This document shows positions 41,514 to 49,548 of a DNA stretch of 64,000 nt, piece after piece. This stretch comes from Clostridium merdae. Lineage in GTDB: Bacteria; Bacillota; Clostridia; Oscillospirales; Acutalibacteraceae. Both the position numbers and the translations under genes were made by a program. The stretch lies in the NCBI RefSeq assembly GCF_900176635.1, contig NZ_FXLN01000004.1:124001-188000 (forward strand), written 5' to 3'. Below the pieces are notes generated by a model. It was not told where the DNA came from. It saw only the letters and a list, made by a program, of their open reading frames with translations, and did not search any database. The number at the start of each line of letters is the position of its first letter. The stretch's first letter is position 1.

Positions 41514-43493
41514 TTAGCGTGCCGTCTGAAAAACTATTGTGCTATCGCTTAAGATATGATTGGTATATTTACTTGATACTGTGGTGGCTGGTGTAGAGTC
41601 ACTGTTTGAAGAAGGAGTGGAAGTGACTTTTGCCCAACCGTATTTATCAATTACTGCCTTAACATGAGGTGTATCCTTATTTACGCTAAAGCCGGGGATG
41701 GAAAGCTGTACCTTGCCATTGTACGCACCAATCCTCTTTTGCAGTTCACTGCCGGGCTGCGGTAAAAAGGCGCGAGAACGAAAATCAATCCATAACTGTT
41801 CGTTATAATTTCCGGAGCCCCATTCAGGATTATTCCCAACATCGAGTTGAATTGCATCAATGAGCTCCTGTAGCTTAGCCTTATCAGGTACCAACACATG
41901 CTCGCCATCTTCTTTATCCATAATCTGTATGGATTCCACCATCTCAGGCGTCAAGTAGTAGAAGGCGTTACCACTTTGCTTATATTCTTTTAAGTCCGAT
42001 ACATTTTTCATTGCTTCATCAAACTGCTTATTGTGATTTGAAATCATATCGGTTGAAAAAGTACGTTTAAGCTCCGTACCATCTTTCATTTGGTAGGTGA
42101 ACTCAACATCCGAAGATTTGTAATCCATTAAGCGATAGGGGTAACCACTATCTCGAGTTTGGTTAATGATAAGGCTATGAAGTGCCACTACCTTAGTTAC
42201 ATTATCAGGCTCCTTTATCGTTTGGGGAATCCAGGCAATTTGCTTGTGACCCTTTTCATCCATAACGCTGAAGCCATTTGAATCATAGCGGACGTTGCTA
42301 CTGTATTGCAGTTTTACCTGCACATGGTCAATATTTTCTGCCTTCGGGAGCTTGGTGTCGTATCCAAATCCACCAGTGGCGCAAATTCCGTAAAAGGCTG
42401 CAAAACCAACTAAGAAGACTGCATAATAAGCAAAGCTCTTTTTCAGTCCTTTAAAGCCGCGCCCATACACTGCCTCGGCAATAATATGTGCAATAACAGA
42501 AGCAACAAGCAAACCAATAAAGAAGCTGGGGAAGGAGTTGAAGGTTGCATGGAAGATCAATGCTCCTGCCAAGCCGGCAGCGGTAGTTGCAACAAAGCGA
42601 ATTAGGGTTTTGGGGATGGGGAATGCATAATTGCTTTCTGCACATTCACTTTTACGAATGCGGTACAGGTACAGTGAGGCAAGAATCATCACTACGGTGA
42701 TAATGCTCCACCAAGCTAGGAATGCAACCGAGGAGAAGCCCTCTTCGCTAATACTGCCGTAAACCAGCGGCAAGTAAGAGGCTACAAAGGGAGAAAGCGC
42801 AGAATAAAATACCGACTGAAAATCAATATCGTTATTCAGGCCGGGAATAATCATAGAAGCAGTAAGGCGGCCAAGAATAATCATGAGAGGGTAGGTAACA
42901 TTTACAACAACAATGGAGATAACCATGTCGAACGTGGTTCCACTGCAAACCGCCATAAAGGTGCAGAAGAGAAACGATGCACACGACATGAGGAATATCC
43001 AGCCTAGCGAGCTAACAAAAAAGCCGAGATATTCAGCAAGTGCAATTTTGTACACAGCACCAATTAAAAGTGTGAGTGCAAAGTTTACCACCAGGGGAAT
43101 AAACAGTACTACAAGGCCGCACAATATACGACCACCCAGCATTGCCGTACGGTTAACAGGTAGAGAGTGGTATAAATCTACACTGCGCTTTTGGTGCATG
43201 TATTGAAAAGATAGAACGCTAATCAGCAGAGCAGCCAACAAAGAAAGAGACACGGTGCAAAGCGGGAGTACCACTTTGAGCACGTTCATAAAACGACTGC
43301 CCATGTCTATAATATAACCGCTGTCCATATTCGTACGCTGAGCGTTATTCATTGCAAGAATTTCGACCAGCGGCATCGTTACAAAATGTAGGCCGCAGAA
43401 TAAAGCAATTAGACCAAAGCGATGGCGCAGCTCCCAAAGAAAGGTATGAGTTAATTCGCCGCGCAGGTTATTTGAGGATGTTTTCAATGTCAT
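41514..43493 (-). CDS. ABC-2-type transporter permease
   Basis: A 659-residue membrane protein. About ten helices occupy the first 400 residues (six up to about 270, then four). A hydrophilic extracytoplasmic domain of about 250 residues follows. Such long permeases accompany YtrA-type regulators in Clostridia. It lies behind a GntR regulator and an ATPase, so it probably exports an antibiotic or cell-envelope compound. The ATG at 43493 has GGAGGTGG upstream, and the gene starts 26 bases inside the end of the ATPase gene; an extension upstream of this start is not supported. Confidence 0.8.
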   Translation of the reverse strand: MTLKTSSNNLRGELTHTFLWELRHRFGLIALFCGLHFVTMPLVEILAMNNAQRTNMDSGYIIDMGSRFMNVLKVVLPLCTVSLSLLAALLISVLSFQYMHQKRSVDLYHSLPVNRTAMLGGRILCGLVVLFIPLVVNFALTLLIGAVYKIALAEYLGFFVSSLGWIFLMSCASFLFCTFMAVCSGTTFDMVISIVVVNVTYPLMIILGRLTASMIIPGLNNDIDFQSVFYSALSPFVASYLPLVYGSISEEGFSSVAFLAWWSIITVVMILASLYLYRIRKSECAESNYAFPIPKTLIRFVATTAAGLAGALIFHATFNSFPSFFIGLLVASVIAHIIAEAVYGRGFKGLKKSFAYYAVFLVGFAAFYGICATGGFGYDTKLPKAENIDHVQVKLQYSSNVRYDSNGFSVMDEKGHKQIAWIPQTIKEPDNVTKVVALHSLIINQTRDSGYPYRLMDYKSSDVEFTYQMKDGTELKRTFSTDMISNHNKQFDEAMKNVSDLKEYKQSGNAFYYLTPEMVESIQIMDKEDGEHVLVPDKAKLQELIDAIQLDVGNNPEWGSGNYNEQLWIDFRSRAFLPQPGSELQKRIGAYNGKVQLSIPGFSVNKDTPHVKAVIDKYGWAKVTSTPSSNSDSTPATTVSSKYTNHILSDSTIVFQTAR

Positions 43494-44367
43494 AACCGGC
43501 CACCTCCATTTCACTAATAAATACCTCTTCCAAGGTAAGGGGAAGCAGTTCAGTAAACACAGGGTTCAAAGCATTTAGCTTCTCAAGAATGTCTTCTCTT
43601 TTCCCACGGATTACAAAATTTACAAGCGAACCGCGTGTGTCCTGCTTAATAATATCAAGATCCTGCAATGCTTCTTGCAGGGGCATCGGCTTAAAGATTG
43701 CCTGCACACGGTGAATGCCCAGCTTGAGTGCGTCTAACTCTTGCTCAAACACGACGCCACCCTTGTGCATGAGGCCAACGTGGTCGCACAAATCCTCCAG
43801 CTCGCGAAGGTTATGGCTGGCGATAATCACACTCATCCCACGCTCAGAAACCTCGCTTGAGACAAGCTTTTTGAGTAGTTGGCGCATAACGGGGTCCAGG
43901 CCATCGAATATTTCGTCGAGCAGCAGGTAATCCGGACGCACGGAGAGTGCATTAATCAATGCTACTTGGCGCTGCATTCCTTTACTCATGTTAATAATAC
44001 GGGCATTCTGGTCAAGCGGGAAGAGTGTGCACAGCTCTTCATACCGTTGAGCATCCCAAGTGGGGTACGTTTTGGAGTAGAAGTCTGCCATCTCTTTCAT
44101 ATTGGATTGCGCGAAAAAATAAGGGTAATCTGAAATAAAGAATAGCTTACTCTTTACCGTGCTGTTTTCAAAAGGCTTTAAGCCATCCACCAAAATTTCG
44201 CCGCTCTCCGGCTGGTAAATACCAGCAAGGCTGCGTAGTAAGGTAGATTTACCCGCGCCGTTGCTGCCAACAAGCCCGAACACAGAGCCCGCTTCTATGG
44301 TAAATGAAATTCCGTCTAGGGCAGCTTTGCTGCCAAATTTTTTTACCAGTGATTTCACTTCAATCAT
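43468..44367 (-). CDS. ABC transporter ATP-binding protein (YtrB-like)
   Basis: A 299-residue ATPase. Walker A is G-S-N-G-A-G-K-S-T near residues 34-42, the signature is M-S-K-G-M-Q-R-Q-V-A-L-I-N-A-L (Ser and Gly of the usual LSGGQ kept, Gly replaced by Lys), and Walker B is Y-L-L-L-D-E-I-F-D-G-L-D. The C-terminal 80 residues are an ABC-2-type accessory segment. It overlaps the GntR gene by 4 bases upstream and the permease by 26 bases downstream, giving tight coupling. Confidence 0.9.
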   Translation of the reverse strand: MIEVKSLVKKFGSKAALDGISFTIEAGSVFGLVGSNGAGKSTLLRSLAGIYQPESGEILVDGLKPFENSTVKSKLFFISDYPYFFAQSNMKEMADFYSKTYPTWDAQRYEELCTLFPLDQNARIINMSKGMQRQVALINALSVRPDYLLLDEIFDGLDPVMRQLLKKLVSSEVSERGMSVIIASHNLRELEDLCDHVGLMHKGGVVFEQELDALKLGIHRVQAIFKPMPLQEALQDLDIIKQDTRGSLVNFVIRGKREDILEKLNALNPVFTELLPLTLEEVFISEMEVAGYDIENILK

Positions 44368-44741
44368 TGTTCAGAACCCCTCCCGTTAAACTGTATTTCA
44401 ATCTGTTCTATCATTTCCGGTTTTGTTACTCCGTTATCGGCAGCTTCTTGTATCACTTCCGTTAGTTTTTCCATTGCTCTTGCCTTTTGCCGCGACAAGA
44501 CGGAAAGATCTGGTGAGATATAAGAACCTTTCCCCGGAACCGAGTAAATAATTCCATTTTGCTCGAGCATTTGATACGCTTTTTGCACGGTGTTTGGATT
44601 AATCCCAAGGTCTTGGGCCAACGTGCGAACGGACGGCAGCTGTTCATTTGGCTCCAAAGCACCCAAAGCGGCCATTTTAGAAATGGATTTGTTTAGCTGC
44701 TCGTAAATGGGCAGCCTGCTTTTGTAATCCAGCGGAAACAT
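44364..44741 (-). CDS. GntR/YtrA-family transcriptional regulator
   Basis: A 125-residue repressor. The N-terminal winged helix-turn-helix is complete (L-P-I-Y-E-Q-L, then L-P-S-V-R-T-L-A-Q-D-L-G-I-N-P-N-T-V-Q-K-A-Y and the wing G-I-I-Y-S-V-P-G-K-G-S-Y-I). The short C-terminal helices, without a ligand domain, mark the YtrA subgroup, whose members sit at the head of ABC transporter operons and repress them. The ATG at 44741 follows AGAGG with 8 bases; the GTG three codons earlier lies within that site. Promoter and tandem repeat upstream are described separately. Confidence 0.9.
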   Translation of the reverse strand: MFPLDYKSRLPIYEQLNKSISKMAALGALEPNEQLPSVRTLAQDLGINPNTVQKAYQMLEQNGIIYSVPGKGSYISPDLSVLSRQKARAMEKLTEVIQEAADNGVTKPEMIEQIEIQFNGRGSEQ

Positions 44742-44756
44742 CCGGTTCACCTCTCA

Positions 44757-44776
44757 GTGTATTAATGTGTATTAAT
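44757..44776. promoter_or_regulatory. tandem 10-bp repeat, candidate YtrA-type operator
   Basis: GTGTATTAAT occurs twice in direct contact (44757-44766 and 44767-44776). The second half also reads as a dyad, ATTAAT-GTGT-ATTAAT. It lies in the leader between the promoter and the ribosome binding site of the GntR gene, where a repressor would block transcription. Confidence 0.5.
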
Positions 44777-44793
44777 TCGATTAGTACAGTTTG

Positions 44794-44832
44794 AATATAA
44801 CACACGCACTTCCTACTGTCAAGAAGTGCGTG
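44794..44832 (-). promoter_or_regulatory. promoter of the GntR/ABC operon with its -35 inside a hairpin loop
   Basis: On the minus strand TTGACA (44822-44817) and TATATT (44799-44794) are 17 bp apart. CACGCACTTC (44803-44812) and GAAGTGCGTG (44823-44832) form a 10-bp perfect inverted repeat whose loop contains the -35 element. The repeat may double as terminator for the upstream AI-2E-family gene, although no proper T-run follows. Confidence 0.7.
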
Positions 44833-44862
44833 GCATAATTTGTATTACAATTCTGTAAGCAA

Positions 44863-46014
44863 TTAGAAATCCGCCGGGGGCGGGGTGTTGGGGCTCTCTT
44901 TCGGAACCGGAGGGATGGGGATTTTCTCTTGCTTGTCCATATCCGCCTCCGAAACAAAAATCCGGGGCAATACACCGGTTTTGCAAAGAACCTGGTACAG
45001 TACGAAAAACAGCACCATGTAAATTAGAATGCTAATTCTGCCTGAAATCAAGGCAAAATAAATGGCAGAGAGCATGGCAAGCGGGTGAACATCAATAGAG
45101 GCAGAGACGATTTTCGGCTCGATAATTTGACGAATGGTAGAAATCAGGAGCCAACCCACTAGTAAGGCGATTGCCGTGAAATAATCGCCGTTAACTAGGC
45201 TAATGATTGCCAGCGGGATATATACAGTTCCCGGACCAAGCACAGGCAAAACGTCTGCAATGCCAACTACCAAGCTCAAAACGAGCGGGTAGGGGATGCC
45301 CAGTAAATAAAAAACCAAAAGAGTTTCTAAAAATGTAATGAAATAAATGAGCAAAAAGGAAGCGATGAGCCTGCCGCTCATGGTAAGGCTATGTTGTGAA
45401 GCAGAGCGGATGTGTACTACGGTATTCTGTGAGAGAATGGAAGCCACATGGCGCTTGATGACCGGCATATCTTTCGAGAAAAAATAGGTGGAAAAAATCA
45501 TGACGATAAACATGGTGAGTATGCCGGGCAGCGAGGTTAAAATCATGAGTACGGTATTTAGTACGGAGGTAATGAAACCTGCACCACTTTGTAAAAACTT
45601 AATGAGCTGCTCTTGGTTTTGGCGAATAAATTCCGAATCGATTCGATCAACATAAATACCGAGAATGCCAGTTAAATCATTGAGTGGTTTAATTATTTTT
45701 GTGGTGTCTATGGAGGAAAGCTTTACTACCAGAGTCGTAATTTCTGTTACAAGCCAGTAGCCAGTGAGAGCCATTAAACCGAACAGGACGATAAAACAGA
45801 GCAGGGTTACGAGTATAGAGGCTAACCCTGGTCTTAGGTGCAGCTTCTCTTTTAAGAAGCGTACCAAAGGCTGTACCAAAAGTGCCAATAAAAAACCGGC
45901 TACAAAGGGAAAGGTATAACCCAATGTTAATGCGAAAAGATAAAAACAGATGGTATACCCAATGAAAAACATAATTAATGGCTTTAAACGAGTGAGCTGA
46001 AGCTTGTCAAACAG
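44863..46014 (-). CDS. AI-2E family permease
   Basis: A membrane protein of about 383 residues with eight or so helices in the AI-2E/PerM-family pattern: two N-terminal hairpins, a long polar loop (about residues 100-160), then a C-terminal bundle with S-L-V-V-G-I-A-D-V-L-P-V-L-G-P-G-T, the family's most conserved stretch. The family includes autoinducer-2 exporters and Na/H antiporters; the substrate is unknown. Two starts are possible. ATG at 45972 has no ribosome binding site, while CTG at 46014 has GGAGG 8 bases upstream, adding 14 residues with a basic-amphipathic character. I give the CTG form. The tail is Pro/Lys-rich and cytosolic. Confidence 0.75.
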   Translation of the reverse strand: MFDKLQLTRLKPLIMFFIGYTICFYLFALTLGYTFPFVAGFLLALLVQPLVRFLKEKLHLRPGLASILVTLLCFIVLFGLMALTGYWLVTEITTLVVKLSSIDTTKIIKPLNDLTGILGIYVDRIDSEFIRQNQEQLIKFLQSGAGFITSVLNTVLMILTSLPGILTMFIVMIFSTYFFSKDMPVIKRHVASILSQNTVVHIRSASQHSLTMSGRLIASFLLIYFITFLETLLVFYLLGIPYPLVLSLVVGIADVLPVLGPGTVYIPLAIISLVNGDYFTAIALLVGWLLISTIRQIIEPKIVSASIDVHPLAMLSAIYFALISGRISILIYMVLFFVLYQVLCKTGVLPRIFVSEADMDKQEKIPIPPVPKESPNTPPPADF

Positions 46015-46143
46015 AATCGTTCCCTCCTTTGTGATAACCGGCTAAAAAAGCACACGTTTTGTAGAGGCTGCCGGTTTACTCTACAAAGAGGCATACCATT
46101 ATGCTGCATTCATCTGAATAATCGTATGCTGGAAAGTGAGACA

Positions 46144-46172
46144 ATTATACTCTAAATTAAAAGCGACGTCAA
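46144..46172 (-). promoter_or_regulatory. sigma-A-type promoter of the AI-2E-family gene
   Basis: On the minus strand TTGACG (46172-46167) and TATAAT (46149-46144) are 17 bp apart. The leader is about 125 bases and contains an inverted repeat, TTTGTAGAG/CTCTACAAA (46058-46087). Confidence 0.65.
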
Positions 46173-46395
46173 AACAGTTTTCTGCAAATTTCGTAAACAT
46201 ATCATGAATATTCTGTAACGATTTTTCATTTAATTCTCATCTTGCGCTAAATAAATGACTTTTATACATATTGTGTTTTCGGAATAAAAGATGGATGGTG
46301 TGGAGAGCGTCGTTTTGAATTGCCCTAAAAATATGACAGAAGTGGAAACAATAGAGGTAAAATAAGTACAGAATGTAAATACTGATGGATACTTC

Positions 46396-46424
46396 TTGAC
46401 AAAGAAATACCCGGTGGATATTAT
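46396..46424 (+). promoter_or_regulatory. sigma-A-type promoter
   Basis: TTGACA (46396-46401) and TATTAT (46419-46424) with a 17-bp spacer, 48 bases before the GTG start of the zinc-ribbon protein gene. Confidence 0.65.
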
Positions 46425-46471
46425 TGTATCAGAGTACAACATATTGTATGACAGAAAAGGGGTGATCGAGC

Positions 46472-46867
46472 GTGTTGGAGAGAATTCGGAGAGCGATGTA
46501 TGGGCGCTACGGCGGCGACCAATTGATGGTTGGAAGCCTCGTTTTGTATATGCTGCTCATTATGCTTTCTCGGTTAATTAATTTCTATCCGCTGACGCTG
46601 GTGGCCTATTTGATTTTTGGGTGGAGTATGTTCCGCATACTTTCTCGCAATCTTCCTCGCCGCTATGCCGAAAACCAGTTGTTTTTAAAATATTGGAGCA
46701 AGGTTACTGCATGGTTCCATTCCAAGCAAAAGTTTGTACAGGACCATAAAGTGTACCGCTACTTTAAATGCCCCAAATGCACAACCAGGCTTCGTGTTCC
46801 GAAAGGACGCGGTAAAATTGAAGTAACCTGCCCTGTTTGCAAGGCACAGTTCATCCGGAAATCCTAA
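46472..46867 (+). CDS. membrane protein with C-terminal zinc ribbon
   Basis: A 131-residue protein. The N-terminal half has two hydrophobic helices (about residues 20-37 and 41-58) after R-Y-G-G-D-Q-L. The C-terminal end has two CXXC knuckles, C-P-K-C near residue 100 and C-P-V-C near 121, that would bind one zinc. It begins with GTG at 46472, with AAAGGGGTG upstream. I recognise a common clostridial arrangement but no named function. A terminator hairpin starts within its last codons. Confidence 0.75.
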   Translation: MLERIRRAMYGRYGGDQLMVGSLVLYMLLIMLSRLINFYPLTLVAYLIFGWSMFRILSRNLPRRYAENQLFLKYWSKVTAWFHSKQKFVQDHKVYRYFKCPKCTTRLRVPKGRGKIEVTCPVCKAQFIRKS

Positions 46868-46892
46868 AAGTTTTAGGGGTTTCCGGTTTTTT
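46855..46892 (+). terminator. terminator overlapping the stop codon region of the zinc-ribbon gene
   Basis: CCGGAAA and TTTCCGG enclose CCTAAAA/TTTTAGG with a T-run after. The stem begins 13 bases before the end of the gene and includes its TAA. Confidence 0.85.
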
Positions 46893-46916
46893 GTACCACA
46901 TATTTTTGCACGATAG

Positions 46917-46953
46917 AAAAGACGGCAGAGGAGAATCCCTCTGCCGTCTTTTT
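46917..46953. terminator. bidirectional intrinsic terminator
   Basis: AAAAGACGGCAGAGG and CCTCTGCCGTCTTTT form a 15-bp perfect stem around AGAATC, just beyond the superoxide dismutase stop on the minus strand. Confidence 0.95.
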
Positions 46954-46979
46954 AAATGAATAATATGGATTACATGCTT

Positions 46980-47603
46980 TTAGTCAATCATTTTGTGGTA
47001 ATACTCATCCACCTTGCCCCAGTCTACCACTCGAAAGAGTGCGTCTACATAATCGGCACGCAGATTTTTATACGTTAAATAGTAAGCGTGCTCCCAAACA
47101 TCAATGCCAAGAATCGGCCGCCATTCCCCGCGGGTCTCCATCATCGGGTTGTCTTGATTCGGGCTGGACGAAATCATAACATCACCTTCTGAATTTGCGG
47201 AGAGCCATGCCCAGCCGGAGCCAAATTGCCCCACAGCAGCAGCAGCCAGCTTTTCCTTCATAACCTCAAAGCTACCAAAGGTGCGGTCAATTGCCGCTGC
47301 CAGCTTACCACTGGGAGTGCGCGGCCCATTGGGAGAGAGGGTGTCAAAATACAAGTTGTGATTGTAATAACCACCACCGTTGTTACGAATGGCTGTACGT
47401 AAAGCAGGGTCTTTGATATTCTCTAAATGAGATAAAATCTGCTCAATGGTTTCTCCAGCAAGCTCGGGTAAGCGCTCCATCGTAGCGTTCAGGTTCTTCG
47501 TATACGTTGCATGGTGCTTTGTATAGTGGGTTACCATAGTTAATTCATCTATGGTAGGCTGCAAAGCACTGAAATCATAAGAAAGTTTTACTTGCTCAAA
47601 CAT
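46980..47603 (-). CDS. Fe/Mn superoxide dismutase
   Basis: A 207-residue cytosolic enzyme converting superoxide to peroxide and oxygen. The four metal ligands are all found: His26 (T-H-Y-T-K-H-H), His82 (Y-Y-N-H-N-L-Y-F), Asp168 and His172 (D-V-W-E-H-A-Y-Y). Gly residues G-S-G-W-A-W-L are normal for the family. Fe or Mn preference cannot be decided by eye. Single gene with its own promoter (47637-47665). It suggests some oxygen exposure in an otherwise anaerobic gene set. Confidence 0.95.
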   Translation of the reverse strand: MFEQVKLSYDFSALQPTIDELTMVTHYTKHHATYTKNLNATMERLPELAGETIEQILSHLENIKDPALRTAIRNNGGGYYNHNLYFDTLSPNGPRTPSGKLAAAIDRTFGSFEVMKEKLAAAAVGQFGSGWAWLSANSEGDVMISSSPNQDNPMMETRGEWRPILGIDVWEHAYYLTYKNLRADYVDALFRVVDWGKVDEYYHKMID

Positions 47604-47636
47604 GAAAACACTTCCTTTTTCTTATTTTGTTAGTCA

Positions 47637-47665
47637 AGTATAACACACTTTATACTTCCGTACAA
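47637..47665 (-). promoter_or_regulatory. promoter of the superoxide dismutase gene
   Basis: On the minus strand TTGTAC (47665-47660) and TATACT (47642-47637) are 17 bp apart, about 35 bases before the start codon. Confidence 0.7.
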
Positions 47666-47805
47666 GTCTAAAAGCTTGTTCTAGCTTTTACACCATACCG
47701 GCGGTTATACGGCAATTTCATATTTCTAACAAACTTTTGCCTTGCGTAAGAAAAGTGGGCATGCTACAATCGATTCATTATGGAAAGAAAGGCGTTGTCC
47801 GCTTT

Positions 47806-48384
47806 ATGGAAAAGAAGAATATGCTGGTGTTATTTGGTTCTCCGCGACCTCACGGTGCAACAGCAAAGTTGTTGGATGCTTTTTTGCAAAAGGTAGATAC
47901 CAATTCTGTTCATATCACTACTTTTGATGCCTATAAGGGGAACTATCACCCCTGTACCGCCTGTGGCTACTGTCAGACACGAGAAGCATGTATCTTTTCA
48001 GATTTAGACGAGTTTGACCGTGAGCTTCGTGCGGCAGATTACTTTGTAATTGCTGCGCCTGTGTACCATTTGAGCTTTCCCTCGCCATGTAAGGCGGTTA
48101 TGGACCGCTGGCAGCGTTATTTTGAGGCTCGCTTTGCAATGGGGATTCGCCCGTCTATTCTCAAACCCAAAACAGCAGTGCTTCTTACGGCATATGGTTC
48201 CCAAAATGCAGAGGGTGCGCACATGATGGCTCGCCAGTTGGAACTTGCTTTCACCGTTATGAATACAAAGCTGGAGCAAGTTGTGGAATGGCCTCATACC
48301 GATTTCACCGGAATTGACGAAATACCCGCTGAAATTGCAGACAAAGCGCAGGCGGCGGCGCTTGCTATGACCAATAAAACGTGA
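47806..48384 (+). CDS. NAD(P)H-dependent FMN reductase / flavodoxin-like protein
   Basis: A 192-residue flavodoxin-fold protein. L-V-L-F-G-S-P-R-P-H-G-A-T-A-K near residues 7-21 is the FMN phosphate loop. C-T-A-C-G-Y-C and C-I-F-S-D-L-D form the Cys pattern seen in iron-sulfur flavoproteins and related NAD(P)H:FMN reductases, followed by A-A-P-V-Y-H-L-S-F-P-S-P. The ATG at 47806 is chosen because a TACAAT -10-like element (47764-47769) lies upstream of it and inside the longer open frame; the ribosome binding site is weak. The electron acceptor is unknown. Confidence 0.8.
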   Translation: MEKKNMLVLFGSPRPHGATAKLLDAFLQKVDTNSVHITTFDAYKGNYHPCTACGYCQTREACIFSDLDEFDRELRAADYFVIAAPVYHLSFPSPCKAVMDRWQRYFEARFAMGIRPSILKPKTAVLLTAYGSQNAEGAHMMARQLELAFTVMNTKLEQVVEWPHTDFTGIDEIPAEIADKAQAAALAMTNKT

Positions 48385-48390
48385 TATAAT
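48362..48390 (+). promoter_or_regulatory. promoter of yebC within the end of the reductase gene
   Basis: TTGCTA (48362-48367) and TATAAT (48385-48390) with a 17-bp spacer. The -10 directly follows the stop codon of the reductase. A nested stem, GGCGT-ATGCG with CGCAT-tta-ACGCC (48397-48425), starts at the expected transcription start. Confidence 0.6.
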
Positions 48391-48538
48391 ATCCACGGCG
48401 TATGCGCTCGAAACGCATTTAACGCCTAATGGAATATGGAATCATTCAGCTTATTGGTTCCGAGTATCTGAGTGGAATGTTAAGCTTGTTTGATATGATA
48501 AATAGATCAAAGCGATTATTAACAGGAGGCTTATTAGT

Positions 48539-49279
48539 ATGTCAGGCCATTCAAAATGGAGTACCATTAAAAGAAAGAAAGAAAAAATAGATGGTGCCAA
48601 AGCCAAAATCTTTACTAAAATCGGGCGTGAGCTTGCGGTAGCGGTAAAAGAGGGTGGAGGGCCAGACCCCAAAGCCAATGCGAAGCTGAAGGACTGCATA
48701 GCAAAAGCGAAAGCTGCCAATGTGCCGAATGATAACATTGAGCGCATTATTAAAAAAGCGGCTGGCGATGGCGACGGCGACAAATATGAAAGCATTGTAT
48801 ATGAGGGCTACGGTCCCAACGGCGTAGCCGTAATTGTGGAAGCCTTAACGGATAACCGGAATCGTACCGCGGCAGATGTGCGCCACTATTTTGATAAATT
48901 TGGTGGCAACCTCGGCACAAGCGGATGTGTTTCTTTCATGTTCTCACAAAAAGGCGTTCTGATTATTGAGCGTGAGGGTTTGAACGAAGACACTGTTATG
49001 ACCGATTGCTTAGAGGCTGGCGCGTCTGATTTTCAGGCGGATGAGGATGTATTTGAGATTTACACCGAACCGGCTGATTTTAGTGCCGTGCTTTCGGATT
49101 TAGAGGGCAAGGGCTACGAATTTGTTTCTGCTGAGGTAGAAATGGTTCCCACTACTTACACCGCACTCACAGACCCAGATTCTATTACCAAAATGCAGCG
49201 TTTGCTCGATAATCTAGAAGATAACGACGATGTGCAGAACGTATGGCACAACTGGGAAAACGCAGACGACGCAGAATAA
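48539..49279 (+). CDS. yebC: YebC/PmpR-family DNA-binding or translation factor
   Basis: A 246-residue protein with the invariant start M-S-G-H-S-K-W-S-T-I-K-R-K-K, then A-K-I-F-T-K-I-G-R-E-L and the P-N-D-N-I-E-R-I-I-K-K-A segment. The three-domain length is standard. The family is described as transcription regulators and, more recently, as a factor easing ribosome stalling at proline runs. AGGAGG precedes the ATG. Single gene with a leader of about 140 bases. Confidence 0.96.
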   Translation: MSGHSKWSTIKRKKEKIDGAKAKIFTKIGRELAVAVKEGGGPDPKANAKLKDCIAKAKAANVPNDNIERIIKKAAGDGDGDKYESIVYEGYGPNGVAVIVEALTDNRNRTAADVRHYFDKFGGNLGTSGCVSFMFSQKGVLIIEREGLNEDTVMTDCLEAGASDFQADEDVFEIYTEPADFSAVLSDLEGKGYEFVSAEVEMVPTTYTALTDPDSITKMQRLLDNLEDNDDVQNVWHNWENADDAE

Positions 49280-49366
49280 AATTGCTAACAATATAGTATC
49301 TATTGGGTTTTAGGTGATTTTAAGAATAGAATTAATCTGAACTCTAAAATTAATAACATTATAATA

Positions 49367-49430
49367 AACAGCTTAACTGCAATATTACATACAGGCATAT
49401 TTGTGTTTGAGGTAATGTAGTTAAGCTGTT
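49367..49430 (+). terminator. long hairpin downstream of yebC
   Basis: AACAGCTTAACT (49367-49378) and AGTTAAGCTGTT (49419-49430) form a 12-bp perfect stem; an inner ATTAC/GTAAT pair narrows the 40-base loop. It is followed by ATTATTT. It lies 88 bases after yebC. Confidence 0.6.
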
Positions 49431-49548
49431 ATTATTTAAGTAAGATTTAAAAATGAAACCCCGATTCTTTTTTAATTGAATATGACACTCTGTTGTCATG
49501 TTTAACATGTTATATTAATTACATAGAAAATAGAAAAGGAGATTAAAA

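Larger units (their letters stand above)
46015..46471. other. 457-bp divergent intergenic region
   Basis: It contains the AI-2E-family promoter (46144-46172, minus), the leader hairpin 46058-46087 and the zinc-ribbon gene promoter (46396-46424, plus). The stretch 46173-46395 is AT-rich; I see no gene or repeat in it. A 70-codon minus-strand open frame there has no ribosome binding site. Confidence 0.7.

Noticed and set aside
46230..46442. 70-codon minus-strand frame in the intergenic region
   Set aside because: AT-rich, no ribosome binding site, and overlaps the zinc-ribbon gene promoter.
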